Assembly (NCBI RefSeq): GCF_963676735.1 | Contig: NZ_OY781464.1 | Span: forward strand, 4,931,001-4,995,000 | Origin: an uncultured Draconibacterium sp. | GTDB taxonomy: Bacteria > Bacteroidota > Bacteroidia > Bacteroidales > Prolixibacteraceae | DNA length: 64,000 nucleotides | Direction of reading: 5' to 3' | Notes under the pieces: model-generated | The model's input: the letters and a program-made list of their open reading frames with translations, nothing else | The model's database searches: none | Told to the model about the DNA's origin: nothing | Position numbers and translations under genes: made by a program | In this document: one piece after another, positions 34,237 through 42,951 of the stretch | Layout: every line of letters begins with the position of its first letter | How positions within the stretch are numbered: the first letter of the stretch is position 1

Positions 34237-34623
34237 ATGAAAATAGTATATTTCGTTTGTTTGTTGTATTGTTGTCTTTTTCTGCTGATTGGTTGCCGTA
34301 ATTCTTCACCAATAAAAACAGAAGAATTAGTAAAATATTCTGCTCCCTTCTATCTGCAAAAACCGGGCTTACAGTTGTATTATTTTGGAATAAGAACCGA
34401 GCGATTCTTTTATATTGAAAACGAAACCGGGCCCTGGATTTTAAATGATAATCATATTTACACTGCCGAACCAGTAAATCTTGTTGGTTTTGATGAATAT
34501 ATTTTTATACAATACGACCTTGCCCGGCAGCTTGACTCTTTGCTTTTAAAAAGCACCAACGATTACATTTCAGTTCGGCCGGGCTTGTTTTGGAGGGTAG
34601 GAAACGAAGCACATAGTTACTGA
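34237..34623 (+). CDS. Small lipoprotein, unknown function
   Basis: A 128-residue protein with a hydrophobic signal peptide and lipobox LLIGC (Cys20), then a compact mixed alpha/beta region rich in aromatic residues (APFYLQKPGLQLYYFGIRTE, WILNDNHIYTAE). No family was recognised. It starts 22 bases after the mtnP terminator hairpin and stands alone before the leftward dodecin gene. Confidence 0.65.
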   Translation: MKIVYFVCLLYCCLFLLIGCRNSSPIKTEELVKYSAPFYLQKPGLQLYYFGIRTERFFYIENETGPWILNDNHIYTAEPVNLVGFDEYIFIQYDLARQLDSLLLKSTNDYISVRPGLFWRVGNEAHSY

Positions 34624-34677
34624 TGCCAACTTAATACCGGCATAATTTGGGGGCTTAAATTAAACCACAAACAGCAG

Positions 34678-34887
34678 CTAATCTTCGTATTTAAACGATA
34701 CTTTCAGTTTAACACGATACGATTCAATTTCGCCTGCGTTGATGTGCATATCCATCTGGCAAACTTCGGCAATTCGTAAATCACGCAACGATTTTGAGGC
34801 CATAGTTATGGCATTCTGAGCGGCTTTTTCCCACGATACGGGGCTACTTCCTACCAACTCCACGATTTTGTAAACACTGTTAGGCAT
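34678..34887 (-). CDS. Dodecin-family flavin-binding protein
   Basis: A 69-residue protein of dodecin size with the family pattern VYKIVELVGSSPVSWEKAAQ and ASKSLRDLRIAEVCQMDM, ending YRVKLKVSFKYED. Dodecins form hollow dodecamers that bind and store flavins or related ligands in the cytoplasm. A tryptophan is present in SWEKA, as in flavin-stacking dodecins. It is a single gene with no obvious partner. Confidence 0.92.
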   Translation of the reverse strand: MPNSVYKIVELVGSSPVSWEKAAQNAITMASKSLRDLRIAEVCQMDMHINAGEIESYRVKLKVSFKYED

Positions 34888-35119
34888 AACGTTTCAATTT
34901 TGGTTACTAATAAACTGTAAAGGTTTTCATACTATTACAATTATTTGTTCTTAGCGGTATAGTATGGAATTCGCACGTATTTTAATAATCCTCTCGGGTG
35001 TAATGTTTTACATGCTCGTTTCATTTTACGAAACGTAAACGCAAATAGTTTGGTGGCAGGAAGTTATTTTTTCGGGAAACAGGGGTGTAATGTTCCGGTT
35101 GTTTTTGATGCCAATACAG

Positions 35120-35485
35120 CTATCCCAAAAGAAAACGGCCGACAATAACCAGTATGAGAAAGAGTAAAACGATGATATTAATTATTAATTCACCTTTTTC
35201 ATCCCTGCGGTAATGAACTATAATGGCCAAAATCATAATAACAGCAAGTCCAATTGCAGCCAACGGTATCAAAATCATTAATGTAGCATATACACCGGGT
35301 AAAAAAAGCCCCAATCCGCCAAGCACCTCAAAGCTTCCGATAATTTTTAACTGTGGTTGCGAGAAGTCGTCTATCCATTCAAAAACTTTTTCAAGTTTTT
35401 CTTTGTGTAAAACAAGCTTAATTGAACCGGAGGTTAAAAAAAGTGCAGCTAAAATAATTTGTATAATCCAGAGTGCTATGTTCAT
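35120..35485 (-). CDS. DoxX-family membrane protein
   Basis: A 121-residue protein with four predicted membrane helices and the DoxX-like pattern LFLTSGSIKLV near the N-terminus and GSFEVLGGLGLFLPG in the second helix. Members are small inner-membrane proteins, some linked to redox or thiosulfate metabolism, but most are uncharacterised. Nothing in the neighbourhood specifies a role. Confidence 0.85.
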   Translation of the reverse strand: MNIALWIIQIILAALFLTSGSIKLVLHKEKLEKVFEWIDDFSQPQLKIIGSFEVLGGLGLFLPGVYATLMILIPLAAIGLAVIMILAIIVHYRRDEKGELIINIIVLLFLILVIVGRFLLG

Positions 35486-35634
35486 AAAGCAGTTTTTTAC
35501 ATAACGCTTGTAAGCGTTATTTGTTATTTATTGAATTAAAATTCAGTTGTTTTGCTTCCAATTATACGGGGTTCTATTTCTGAACTGAGGCTTTACAGCA
35601 CACAGGTTTGTTCAAATCAATAAGTTTTAAAATT

Positions 35635-36783
35635 TTATTTTTTGTAAACCCAAAGTTCTGCCCCGGGATTGTTATTCATATATTCATTTTTCGCCCTTTC
35701 TGCTGCATCAAAGGTTTTATAACTGCCAATACCAATAATAAAAAAACGACCTTTTTTCCCAACATGAAAAGCCTCGTATCCTTTTTGTTGAAGTTCGAGC
35801 AGGTAATTATCGGCATTTTCTTTTACCGAAAAACTACCACCTACCAGGTAGTACCGAATAGAATCAGCACTTTGAATTTCTGCAGGAATTACTTCTTCCT
35901 CTATGCTTGAGACACTGGTGTCACTGGCTGCAAGCGAATCCTGAACGAATACAGTAACAGTGTCAGTAGCAAGCGTGTCAATATTTACCTCAGCTGTCGG
36001 TTCCGTTTCTTCAGTTAATAGGGTATTGTTTGTATGGTTTAGTTCGGTAGGGGCAGGATTTTGTCCTTTCCACCAAATAAAACCGGCAACTGCAATTAGC
36101 GGAACAAGAATTAATAAAAACAACCAGGCTTTTTTCTTCTTTTTTTCTTCTTGTTCAACAGGTTCCGTTTCTGTAATTTGTTGTGGCGATTTCTCTTTCG
36201 CTGTTTTATCCCACCCTGCTTCGCTGTTTGTTTGCTCAGCTTCAATTTCTACAGGTTTTGCTGCAGCACTTTGTATTTCGGTAGAGGGTTCTTCATCCGA
36301 TTTTTCAGTTAGAATGTCTTTCGCTTCCGGCTCAGGTTCTTGCTCTAACTCTATTGTCTCCTTAGGTTCCGGTTCATCAACGCTTAAGGCTTCCAGTCCA
36401 AACGAGTCAAGTAGCATATTTTCGTCTTCAGCAGCGCTGAAGGAAATTTTGCCCTGCTCGTTATAACTCAGTGTTCCAACACCTTCAATGAATACTTCGT
36501 CGCCTTTGTCGAGCTGAAAAAGAATTTCATCGCGTTCTTTTTCAACTTTTAGTAAGGCATCAAAATGCGAAATGTGTAGTTTTTCAGCAATATGCCCAAT
36601 CAGTAGCCCATCATTGTTTTTCAGATGATCGTTAAAAGTTATGGCTTTCGACGGGGGTTTTATTTCATCGCTGTTATCGTTGATTTCAGCCGGGCGATAC
36701 TCCGAAACAAAAGCACCAAACCCGGGAATTGTTACAATATCGTTTTGTAGCAGAAGGGTATATATTTCTTTACCGAAACTCAC
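35635..36783 (-). CDS. HU-like (CCDC81 type) domain protein with membrane span and SPOR domain
   Basis: A protein of about 382 residues. The N-terminal part (IYTLLLQNDIVTIPGFGAFV and onward to about residue 115) matches the HU-CCDC81 bacterial domains. It is followed by an acidic Glu/Pro-rich linker, one membrane helix (KKAWLFLLILVPLIAVAGFI), a periplasmic linker and a C-terminal SPOR domain (RYYLVGGSFSVKENADNYL, FFIIGIGSYKTFDAAERA). SPOR domains bind denuded septal peptidoglycan, which suggests a cell-division or envelope role. No ATG is available near the expected start; GTG at 36783 is the likely start, with TTG at 36831 less likely. Confidence 0.85.
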   Translation of the reverse strand: MSFGKEIYTLLLQNDIVTIPGFGAFVSEYRPAEINDNSDEIKPPSKAITFNDHLKNNDGLLIGHIAEKLHISHFDALLKVEKERDEILFQLDKGDEVFIEGVGTLSYNEQGKISFSAAEDENMLLDSFGLEALSVDEPEPKETIELEQEPEPEAKDILTEKSDEEPSTEIQSAAAKPVEIEAEQTNSEAGWDKTAKEKSPQQITETEPVEQEEKKKKKAWLFLLILVPLIAVAGFIWWKGQNPAPTELNHTNNTLLTEETEPTAEVNIDTLATDTVTVFVQDSLAASDTSVSSIEEEVIPAEIQSADSIRYYLVGGSFSVKENADNYLLELQQKGYEAFHVGKKGRFFIIGIGSYKTFDAAERAKNEYMNNNPGAELWVYKK

Positions 36784-36931
36784 TTGTTTAATTTTAGATG
36801 GTAAAATTACAAAACATAAAGTAATCTGCAATTCCCTAAAAATTAAGTTTTCTGAAAAGGTAAACTTGTTTTGGTAACGAAAGAAAAATATGTTCTTATT
36901 TTCTTATTTTTACAGCTCAAACCAAAAAAAC

Positions 36932-37960
36932 ATGGCAAAAAAGATCTTAGTAACAGGAGGAACCGGCTATATTGGTTCCCATACAGTTGTTGAATTACAA
37001 GAGTCGGGCTACGAGGTTGTAGTAATTGACGACCTTTCCAATTCAAGTCTTGATGTTTTAGATAACATCGAGAAAATTACAGGTAAGAAACCAACTTTTG
37101 AACAATTTAATTTAGCTGATAAAGAGAAAACAGTAGATTTCTTTAAACGAAATGAAGGCATTGAAGCCATTATTCATTTTGCCGCATTTAAAGCGGTTGG
37201 TGAATCAGTGGGTATTCCCTTGGAGTATTACCGAAATAACCTGGTTTCGTTAATGAACCTATTAGATTGTCAACGAGAGTTTAATGTTGAAAACATTGTT
37301 TTTTCATCGTCGTGCACCGTTTATGGCCAGCCCGAAAAGTTGCCGGTAACCGAGGCTACACCACGAAAAGATGCCGAATCGCCTTACGGAAACACCAAAC
37401 GGGTAAGTGAAGATATTTTAAAAGAGAGCGTAGCTGCTTATCCCGGAATTAAAGGAATAGCGCTTCGTTATTTTAATCCCATTGGGGCACATCCAACAGC
37501 TCTTATTGGAGAGCTGCCTTTAGGAGTACCACAAAACCTGGTGCCGTTTATTACCCAAACAGCGGCCGGTTTGCGCGATGAATTAAAAGTTTTTGGAGAT
37601 GATTATAATACGCCTGATGGCTCAGCCATTCGCGATTATATAAATGTGGTAGATTTGGCAAAAGCGCATGTAATTGCTATTGAGCGTTTACTGCAAGGTA
37701 AAAACAAAACAAATTACGAAATCTTCAACCTTGGAACAGGAGATGGTTTGTCGGTGCTTGAAGTGGTTACCGGTTTTGAGCGTGCTACCGGCCTTAAGCT
37801 AAACTACAAAATTGTTGACCGCAGGGCAGGAGATGTGGAACAGATTTGGGCAGACACTACTTATGCCAATGAAGAATTGGGCTGGAAAGCAGAGAAAGGC
37901 CTGGACGAAACACTCTTGTCGGCATGGAACTGGGAGAAAAAGGTGCGGGGAATAGAATAA
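36932..37960 (+). CDS. galE: UDP-glucose 4-epimerase
   Basis: A 342-residue extended short-chain dehydrogenase: NAD-binding TGGTGYIGSH, active-site SSSCTVYG and YGNTK (Tyr and Lys), and RYFNPIGAHP, VPFITQTAAGLR, DGSAIRDYI typical of GalE. It interconverts UDP-glucose and UDP-galactose. The ATG at 36932 begins the Rossmann strand directly; the longer frame adds 14 non-homologous residues. It is divergent from the SPOR gene and followed by its own terminator. Confidence 0.95.
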   Translation: MAKKILVTGGTGYIGSHTVVELQESGYEVVVIDDLSNSSLDVLDNIEKITGKKPTFEQFNLADKEKTVDFFKRNEGIEAIIHFAAFKAVGESVGIPLEYYRNNLVSLMNLLDCQREFNVENIVFSSSCTVYGQPEKLPVTEATPRKDAESPYGNTKRVSEDILKESVAAYPGIKGIALRYFNPIGAHPTALIGELPLGVPQNLVPFITQTAAGLRDELKVFGDDYNTPDGSAIRDYINVVDLAKAHVIAIERLLQGKNKTNYEIFNLGTGDGLSVLEVVTGFERATGLKLNYKIVDRRAGDVEQIWADTTYANEELGWKAEKGLDETLLSAWNWEKKVRGIE

Positions 37961-37986
37961 ACGTATCAGGTGAAATAAAACAGATT

Positions 37987-38019
37987 AAAAAGGCAGTGCT
38001 TAAAGGCAGTGCCTTTTTT
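37987..38019 (+). terminator. Terminator after galE
   Basis: AAAAGGCA pairs with TGCCTTTT around a 14-base loop that itself contains a partial repeat (GGCAGTGC appears twice); a T run follows. Confidence 0.75.
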
Positions 38020-38088
38020 CTGATTGTATTTCAGAAAAATTGAACATATTTTACTTTCCTGCAATTTCTAATTCTCTGACGAAAAAGC

Positions 38089-38096
38089 TACATTTG
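38089..38096 (+). promoter_or_regulatory. -7 promoter element of rfbB
   Basis: TACATTTG matches TAnnTTTG and ends 18 bases before the ATG at 38115. Confidence 0.6.
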
Positions 38097-38114
38097 AACA
38101 TAAATAACTTGAAC

Positions 38115-39170
38115 ATGAAAAAAACAATATTAATAACAGGGGGCGCCGGATTTATCGGTTCGCATGTAGTTCGTTTATTTGTAAATAATTATCCCGATTA
38201 CAAAATTGTAAATCTCGATAAGCTTACCTATGCCGGAAACCTGAACAATTTGAAGGATATCGAAAATAAACCCAATTACGAGTTTGTGAAAGGCGATATT
38301 GTGGATAGCGATTTTATTCAGAAGTTATTTATTGAGAAGCAGTTTGATGGTGTTATTCACCTGGCTGCCGAGTCGCATGTGGACCGTTCCATATCCAATC
38401 CAACGGAGTTTGTATTTACCAATGTTATTGGCACTGTTAATTTGCTAAACGCCGCTAAGCATATCTGGAAAGACAATTTTGATGGCAAACGCTTCTATCA
38501 TATTTCAACCGATGAGGTTTATGGCTCATTAGGCGACGAAGGAATGTTTACCGAAGAAACCGCTTATGATCCTCACAGTCCGTATTCGGCATCAAAAGCC
38601 AGTTCCGATCATTTTGTGCGGGCCTATAACGACACTTTTGGCGTACCCGCTGTAATTTCAAATTGCTCTAACAATTATGGTTCGTTTCAATTCCCCGAGA
38701 AGCTGATTCCATTGTTTATTCATAACATTAAAAACAACAAGCCTTTGCCGGTTTACGGTAAAGGCGAAAACGTTCGCGACTGGCTTTGGGTAGTTGACCA
38801 TGCCGGGGCCATTGATGTAATTTTCCACCAAGGAAAAATTGGCGAAACCTATAACATTGGTGGTTTTAACGAATGGACCAACATCGACCTGATTCGGGTG
38901 ATGTGCCGCAAAATGGACGAAAAACTGGGCCGTGAAATTGGAACCTCAGAAAAACTGATTACCTATGTAAAAGACCGTGCCGGGCACGATTTGCGTTATG
39001 CTATTGATGCCACAAAAATTAAAAATGAACTGGGCTGGGAACCATCATTACAGTTTGAAGAAGGCATTGAAAAGACCATCGACTGGTACCTGGCAAATAC
39101 CGAATGGTTGGAAAATGTAACTTCGGGCGATTACCAGAAATATTATGAAGAGCAGTATGTGAAAAGATAA
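38115..39170 (+). CDS. rfbB: dTDP-glucose 4,6-dehydratase
   Basis: A 351-residue extended short-chain dehydrogenase. RmlB-type features are TGGAGFIGSH, LAAESHVDRSI, the active-site STDEVYG (Asp-Glu pair) and YSASKASSDHFVRAY (Tyr, Lys), NCSNNYG and GENVRDWL. It makes dTDP-4-keto-6-deoxyglucose, an early step to rhamnose and other deoxysugars for surface polysaccharide. The other rml genes are absent here. The ATG at 38115 follows the promoter at 38089. Confidence 0.95.
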   Translation: MKKTILITGGAGFIGSHVVRLFVNNYPDYKIVNLDKLTYAGNLNNLKDIENKPNYEFVKGDIVDSDFIQKLFIEKQFDGVIHLAAESHVDRSISNPTEFVFTNVIGTVNLLNAAKHIWKDNFDGKRFYHISTDEVYGSLGDEGMFTEETAYDPHSPYSASKASSDHFVRAYNDTFGVPAVISNCSNNYGSFQFPEKLIPLFIHNIKNNKPLPVYGKGENVRDWLWVVDHAGAIDVIFHQGKIGETYNIGGFNEWTNIDLIRVMCRKMDEKLGREIGTSEKLITYVKDRAGHDLRYAIDATKIKNELGWEPSLQFEEGIEKTIDWYLANTEWLENVTSGDYQKYYEEQYVKR

Positions 39171-39198
39171 TATCTGTAGCAATAGAGATAAAATGAGA

Positions 39199-39231
39199 AA
39201 AGGATACAGCGACGTATCCTTTCTTTTTTTT
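39199..39231 (+). terminator. Terminator after rfbB
   Basis: AAAGGATAC and GTATCCTTT form a perfect 9-bp stem with loop AGCGAC, followed by C and T8. Confidence 0.88.
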
Positions 39232-39298
39232 GAAAAGTTAAGAAAGTACAGAAAACCAAAAATAATGGCATAAAAGTTTTAGGAGCAGAAATTTATAC

Positions 39299-39306
39299 TA
39301 TCTTTG
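39299..39306 (+). promoter_or_regulatory. -7 promoter element of rpsP
   Basis: TATCTTTG matches TAnnTTTG, 32 bases before the rpsP ATG. Confidence 0.6.
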
Positions 39307-39338
39307 CGCCACATTTTTCAAAATTAAAAAATAGAATT

Positions 39339-39935
39339 ATGCCAGTAAAAATGAGATTAGCGCGACACGGTCGCAAACGCTACGCATACTACCACATTGT
39401 AGTAGCTGATAGCAGGGCGCCACGAGATGGCAGGTACATTGAAAGAATTGGCACGTACAATCCTAACACTGATCCTGCTACTATCGATCTCGATTTTGAC
39501 AAAGCTTACGACTGGCTTGTTAAAGGCGCACAACCAACCGACACTGTAAAGGCAATTTTGTCTTACAAAGGTGTTATGTACAAAAAACACCTGATGGGTG
39601 GAGTTAAAAAAGGAGCATTTGATGAAGCTGAAGCTGAAAAGCGTTTAGAAAGCTGGATTGCAGAAAAAGAAGCTAAAATTCAGGCAAAAATCGACCGTTT
39701 GGCCGGTGATGCCGCTGCAGAAGCTAAAAAACAAATGGATGCTGAAACTAAAATCAAAGAAGAAAGAGCTGCTGCCATTGCTGCAAGAGATGCAGAATTG
39801 GCCGCTGAAGCTGAAGCTGCAAAAGCAGAGGCTGAAGCCGAAGCAAGTGCCGAAGCTGCTGAAGAAGCAACGGAAGCTCAGGCTGAAGAAACAGAAGCAG
39901 AAGAGGCTCCAAAACAAGAAGGTGCGGAATCTTAA
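39339..39935 (+). CDS. rpsP: 30S ribosomal protein S16 with long acidic/alanine tail
   Basis: Residues 1 to about 85 are a standard S16 (MPVKMRLARHGRKRYAYYHI, YIERIGTYNP, DKAYDWLVKGAQPTDTV). The protein continues to residue 198, whereas most bacterial S16 proteins have 80-90 residues. The extra part is first Lys/Glu-rich (KEAKIQAKIDRL) and then dominated by Ala and Glu (EAEAAKAEAEAEAS), probably helical or disordered. Such extensions are known in Bacteroidota. S16 is an assembly protein of the 30S body. In many bacteria rimM follows rpsP directly; here 783 bases and a terminator separate them. Confidence 0.95.
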   Translation: MPVKMRLARHGRKRYAYYHIVVADSRAPRDGRYIERIGTYNPNTDPATIDLDFDKAYDWLVKGAQPTDTVKAILSYKGVMYKKHLMGGVKKGAFDEAEAEKRLESWIAEKEAKIQAKIDRLAGDAAAEAKKQMDAETKIKEERAAAIAARDAELAAEAEAAKAEAEAEASAEAAEEATEAQAEETEAEEAPKQEGAES

Positions 39936-39961
39936 GAAAGACAACTCATCTGATTATAGAA

Positions 39962-39993
39962 AACCACTTGCCGTTTGGCAGGTGGTTTTTTTG
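39962..39993 (+). terminator. Terminator after rpsP
   Basis: AACCACTTGCC and GGCAGGTGGTT form an 11-bp stem (one G-U) with a GTTT loop, followed by T6. Confidence 0.92.
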
Positions 39994-40153
39994 TGAACTC
40001 AAGTCCGTGTCCTAATTTTTACTCAATCATTCCGCGATCGACTACTATTGTGGTTTTTTCTTTCGAATGGCTTGAAACAATTTGATCAACTAATTCCCGG
40101 ATCTTGAAATTCAAATTCCATTTTGTAGCTTTTGTATTCTTGCCAGACGGGCA

Positions 40154-40181
40154 GTTCCTTTTGCATTCGATCAAAAGGAAC
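40154..40181 (+). repeat. Perfect 10-bp hairpin in the rpsP-rimM gap
   Basis: GTTCCTTTTG (40154-40163) pairs with CAAAAGGAAC (40172-40181) around an 8-base loop. It is not followed by a T run. Confidence 0.6.
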
Positions 40182-40706
40182 CCAAAATCTAGTCAGAAAA
40201 TAACCTTTGCGTTTTTTCAATATAGCGGCTTAGCACAATTGACGGATTTTTGACGAGCCCGCACAAAATTTATATTAGATCCGCTTTTATTTCTTGTTTT
40301 AGGACTTACCGCCCGAGGACCAAGCTTGGAACTAACATTTTAGTTTTGCCAGCTTTTCATAAGTGGAACGGCCTCTTGTGGTCTTTGGCCGGAGTTAAAA
40401 TAAAACCTTAATGAGAGCGGGAAGCTCCGAGTAGGCGAGGAGATCACCCGTCCGAATTTGGGTTTTATGAAGACGTAGGGTGAAGATCAAAAGCAGCCTT
40501 GAGCTCGGAAATGCCTTCCTCGTGTATCGTTTTTGTGTCAAGACAGAAATGATAGCCTTTGGCAGGAAAAAATAACAATAGTTTTTACAATTCCTAGTGA
40601 AGGAAAATTTACATATTTTACGAGTTAACCTGACTTCTGATAAAAAATTATGTAACACTTTTTTGGAACTTTCCACTCATAACTACCGTTTCAAGAGAAA
40701 ATGCTT

Positions 40707-40714
40707 TACTTTTG
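40707..40714 (+). promoter_or_regulatory. -7 promoter element of rimM, very close to the start codon
   Basis: TACTTTTG matches TAnnTTTG and ends only four bases before the ATG at 40719, so a transcript from it would be leaderless or nearly so. Confidence 0.45.
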
Positions 40715-40718
40715 AAGT

Positions 40719-41246
40719 ATGGAAACGATACCTAAAACGGAGTGCCAAAAAGTTGGATTTTTCAGAAAGACACACGGTGTGCATGGAGAAGTTGTTCTGG
40801 AATTTGAAGAACAATTTGAATATTCTGTAGAAGAAAGCGATCGCTTTTTTGTTGAACTTGACGGTTTGCTGGTTCCGTTTTTTGTAGAAAAAGACGGCTT
40901 TCGTTTTCGGTCTTCCAAATCAGCAATTGTTAAGTTCGATTGGGTTGATGATGAAAAATACGCTAAACGGTTAATTGGAGCTTCTGCCTATCTGTTTCAT
41001 AACGAAATAATTGATGAAATGGAGGAAACGGAGTCAATTTTCGAAGACTTCATGCTTATCGACAGTAAACTGGGGGAAATTGGCACTATCGATCAGGTAG
41101 ATGATTATTCCGGAAATATTGTGCTTACCGTTTCGTACCGAGGCGAAGAATTACTTATTCCGTACCACGAGGAAATGCTGGTGGCGTATAACGAAATTGA
41201 AAAAACAGTTACACTAAGTCTTCCCGAGGGGCTGATTGATGCTTAA
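40719..41246 (+). CDS. rimM: Ribosome maturation factor RimM
   Basis: A 175-residue protein with the RimM N-terminal barrel (QKVGFFRKTHGVHGEVVLEF) and C-terminal PRC-barrel part (MLIDSKLGEIGTIDQVDDY, LLIPYHEEMLVAYN). It binds S19 and aids 30S head maturation. The start is the first ATG of the frame and immediately follows a -7 promoter element. It is separated from rpsP by a long gap and has its own promoter, so they are not co-transcribed here. Confidence 0.92.
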   Translation: METIPKTECQKVGFFRKTHGVHGEVVLEFEEQFEYSVEESDRFFVELDGLLVPFFVEKDGFRFRSSKSAIVKFDWVDDEKYAKRLIGASAYLFHNEIIDEMEETESIFEDFMLIDSKLGEIGTIDQVDDYSGNIVLTVSYRGEELLIPYHEEMLVAYNEIEKTVTLSLPEGLIDA

Positions 41247-41576
41247 TGAAGCTTAACATCTGCCGGTATTCTCCGATAATGCTCCGGAGTCTTTTTCTCA
41301 ACCTCCTGTTTTAAGCCAAAAATACCAACTTAACATGGCAAAGTTCACTGCCAGGTAATTTTCGGAAAAGTAAATTTGTATGACTGAAAGTAATTCCCGG
41401 TCATGAAAAGTTATTTTATGTTATAATATGAAGTTTTTTCAATACACCGTGCAACTTTGTCGTGTCCTGCACGTCATTAGAAAGTACTTTTAAAAACAAC
41501 ACTACTGCTCTGGCCACTTTTCATTCGGAGCAGTTCGTGTATGTAGTAATTTTTGAAAACAATAAATTTTATTCAG
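41247..41576. other. Intergenic region between rimM and the head-GIN gene
   Basis: Contains a possible -7 element TAAATTTG at 41371-41378, which would leave a leader of about 190 bases, and a 9-bp hairpin ACTGCTCTG (41504-41512) with CGGAGCAGT (41526-41534), one G-U pair, some 40 bases before the gene. No gene is seen. Confidence 0.5.
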
Positions 41577-42281
41577 ATGAAGAAAACAGTATTAATTTTT
41601 AGCATGTTGTTTTTAGCCATGTTTGTTTCCTCAGGTGTTTTGGCAGAAGAAGAAATCCGTGATGTGTCCAGCTTTTCGGAAATTAGTTTACGAATTCCGG
41701 CAACCGTTTACCTCACACAAGCCAGCGAGCAAAGTATTCGGGTTGTAGCCAAACAGTCGGTTATTGAAGAAATTATTACCGAAGTTAATGGGAATAAGCT
41801 GGTAATCCGTTTCCCGAACAAAAATGTTTTTCGGCGTAATTTTAAACCCGGTAAAATTGATATTTACATTAGTGTTCCTGATGTTGATGGTCTTGGCGTA
41901 TCGGGATCGGGCGATATCGTGGCCAAAGAACTGGATGCCCGAATTATCAGCCTTGCCATTAGTGGAAGCGGCAACATCGAGATCGACGATTTGAAATCGA
42001 CAAAAGTGAAAGGTGCCATTTCGGGATCGGGGAATATTGAAATTGGTGGCCGTGGTGTTGCCGAAGAATTAAATGTAGCTATTTCGGGTTCAGGTAATTT
42101 TAAAGCCAGCAGATTCGAGGCCGAGCAAGTTAGTGTAAGCTCTGCCGGCTCGGGCAATTGCAATGTAAAATCAAACGGCTCGGTAAAGGCACGTATTGCC
42201 GGCTCGGGCAATGTATACTACCACGGAAATCCAACTGTTGATGCTTCAGTTGCCGGTTCGGGCAGAGTAAAAAGTTTATAG
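41577..42281 (+). CDS. Exported head-GIN domain protein (DUF2807)
   Basis: A 234-residue protein with a signal peptide (MKKTVLIFSMLFLAMFVSSG, cleaved near VLA-EEE). The rest is a right-handed beta-helix of the putative auto-transporter adhesin head-GIN type, with repeated SGSGN/AGSGN units spaced about 20 residues (VSGSGDI, ISGSGNI twice, ISGSGNF, SAGSGNC, IAGSGNV, VAGSGRV). Such proteins are common in Bacteroidota and probably face the cell surface or periplasm; their function is not established. A terminator follows. Confidence 0.9.
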   Translation: MKKTVLIFSMLFLAMFVSSGVLAEEEIRDVSSFSEISLRIPATVYLTQASEQSIRVVAKQSVIEEIITEVNGNKLVIRFPNKNVFRRNFKPGKIDIYISVPDVDGLGVSGSGDIVAKELDARIISLAISGSGNIEIDDLKSTKVKGAISGSGNIEIGGRGVAEELNVAISGSGNFKASRFEAEQVSVSSAGSGNCNVKSNGSVKARIAGSGNVYYHGNPTVDASVAGSGRVKSL

Positions 42282-42305
42282 TTACAGGTTATAAACCTGT
42301 TGGTA

Positions 42306-42338
42306 AAAGGTCATCGAAAGTTATCGATGGCCTTTTTT
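42306..42338 (+). terminator. Terminator between head-GIN gene and tsaC
   Basis: AAAGGTCATCGA and TCGATGGCCTTT pair over 12 bp (one G-U) around a 6-base loop; T run follows. It touches the 3' end of the convergent tsaC gene. Confidence 0.88.
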
Positions 42339-42900
42339 ATTTTCGAATAATATCGATTTGTCCGCCGGGGCCGAGTTTAATAATACTCGAGGGTTTTGAT
42401 GGCGTATGGTCGTTTTGCCGGTACTCTACCACATAATCTACCAGTTTTTTTATTTCATCAGAAATTTCGTCAAAAAAGGCAGGCGATTTTTCGCCACTTA
42501 TGTTGGCCGATGTGGAAACAATAGGACGACGGAATCGCTGTAGCAATTTTGTGGTAAATTCTTCTTTGGTAAAACGAATTCCAATACTGCTGTCGGCAGC
42601 AATAAGGTTCGGCGCCAGATTTTTTGCACCGGGATAAATTACGGTTAATGGAGTTGTTGAGATTTCTACCAGGTCCCAGGCTACCTCCGGAACGTCATCA
42701 ACATAGCGATTGAGCAAAGCCGGGTTTTCCATTAAAACCAGCATGCTTTTCGAGTCTTCGCGTTTTTTTATGTCGTAAATGCGTTTTACCGCTTCGGCAT
42801 TGGTGGCATCGCAGCCTATTCCCCAAATGGTATCGGTTGGGTACAAAATTATACCTCCATCCTTTAAAACCTCAACAGCTTTTTTTAAATCGTCGTGCAT
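42337..42900 (-). CDS. tsaC: L-threonylcarbamoyladenylate synthase
   Basis: A 187-residue YrdC/Sua5-family protein: GGIILYPTDTIWGIGCDATN at the N-terminus, KKREDSKSML, TTPLTVIYPG and RPIVSTSANISGEKSP. It forms threonylcarbamoyl-AMP from threonine, bicarbonate and ATP for the t6A37 tRNA modification. The length matches the short TsaC form without the Sua5 C-terminal domain. It follows the glycosyltransferase gene on the same strand by about 107 bases, with a small TTCG-loop hairpin between. Confidence 0.94.
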   Translation of the reverse strand: MHDDLKKAVEVLKDGGIILYPTDTIWGIGCDATNAEAVKRIYDIKKREDSKSMLVLMENPALLNRYVDDVPEVAWDLVEISTTPLTVIYPGAKNLAPNLIAADSSIGIRFTKEEFTTKLLQRFRRPIVSTSANISGEKSPAFFDEISDEIKKLVDYVVEYRQNDHTPSKPSSIIKLGPGGQIDIIRK

Positions 42901-42951
42901 GTAATAAGCTTTTATTGTCAGTTAACTCCTTTGCTTCACTTCGTTTTAATT

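Larger units (their letters stand above)
39936..40718. other. 783-base intergenic region with terminator and structured elements
   Basis: No convincing gene is present between rpsP and rimM. A 93-codon leftward frame (40395-40676) has an odd composition and is judged spurious. The region holds the rpsP terminator (39962-39993), a perfect 10-bp hairpin (40154-40181) and several GC-richer patches (40230-40260, 40305-40330, 40370-40450) that contrast with the A/T-rich surroundings. It may be a dispersed extragenic repeat element, which cannot be tested with one copy. Confidence 0.5.

Noticed and set aside
35010..35040. CGTTTC/GAAACG hairpin between dodecin and DoxX genes as a terminator
   Set aside because: Six-bp stem with no T run in either useful direction; no transcript is expected to end there.
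40395..40676. A 93-codon leftward open frame between rpsP and rimM
   Set aside because: No family, odd composition and no promoter or ribosome-binding context; it runs through structured non-coding sequence and is most likely chance.
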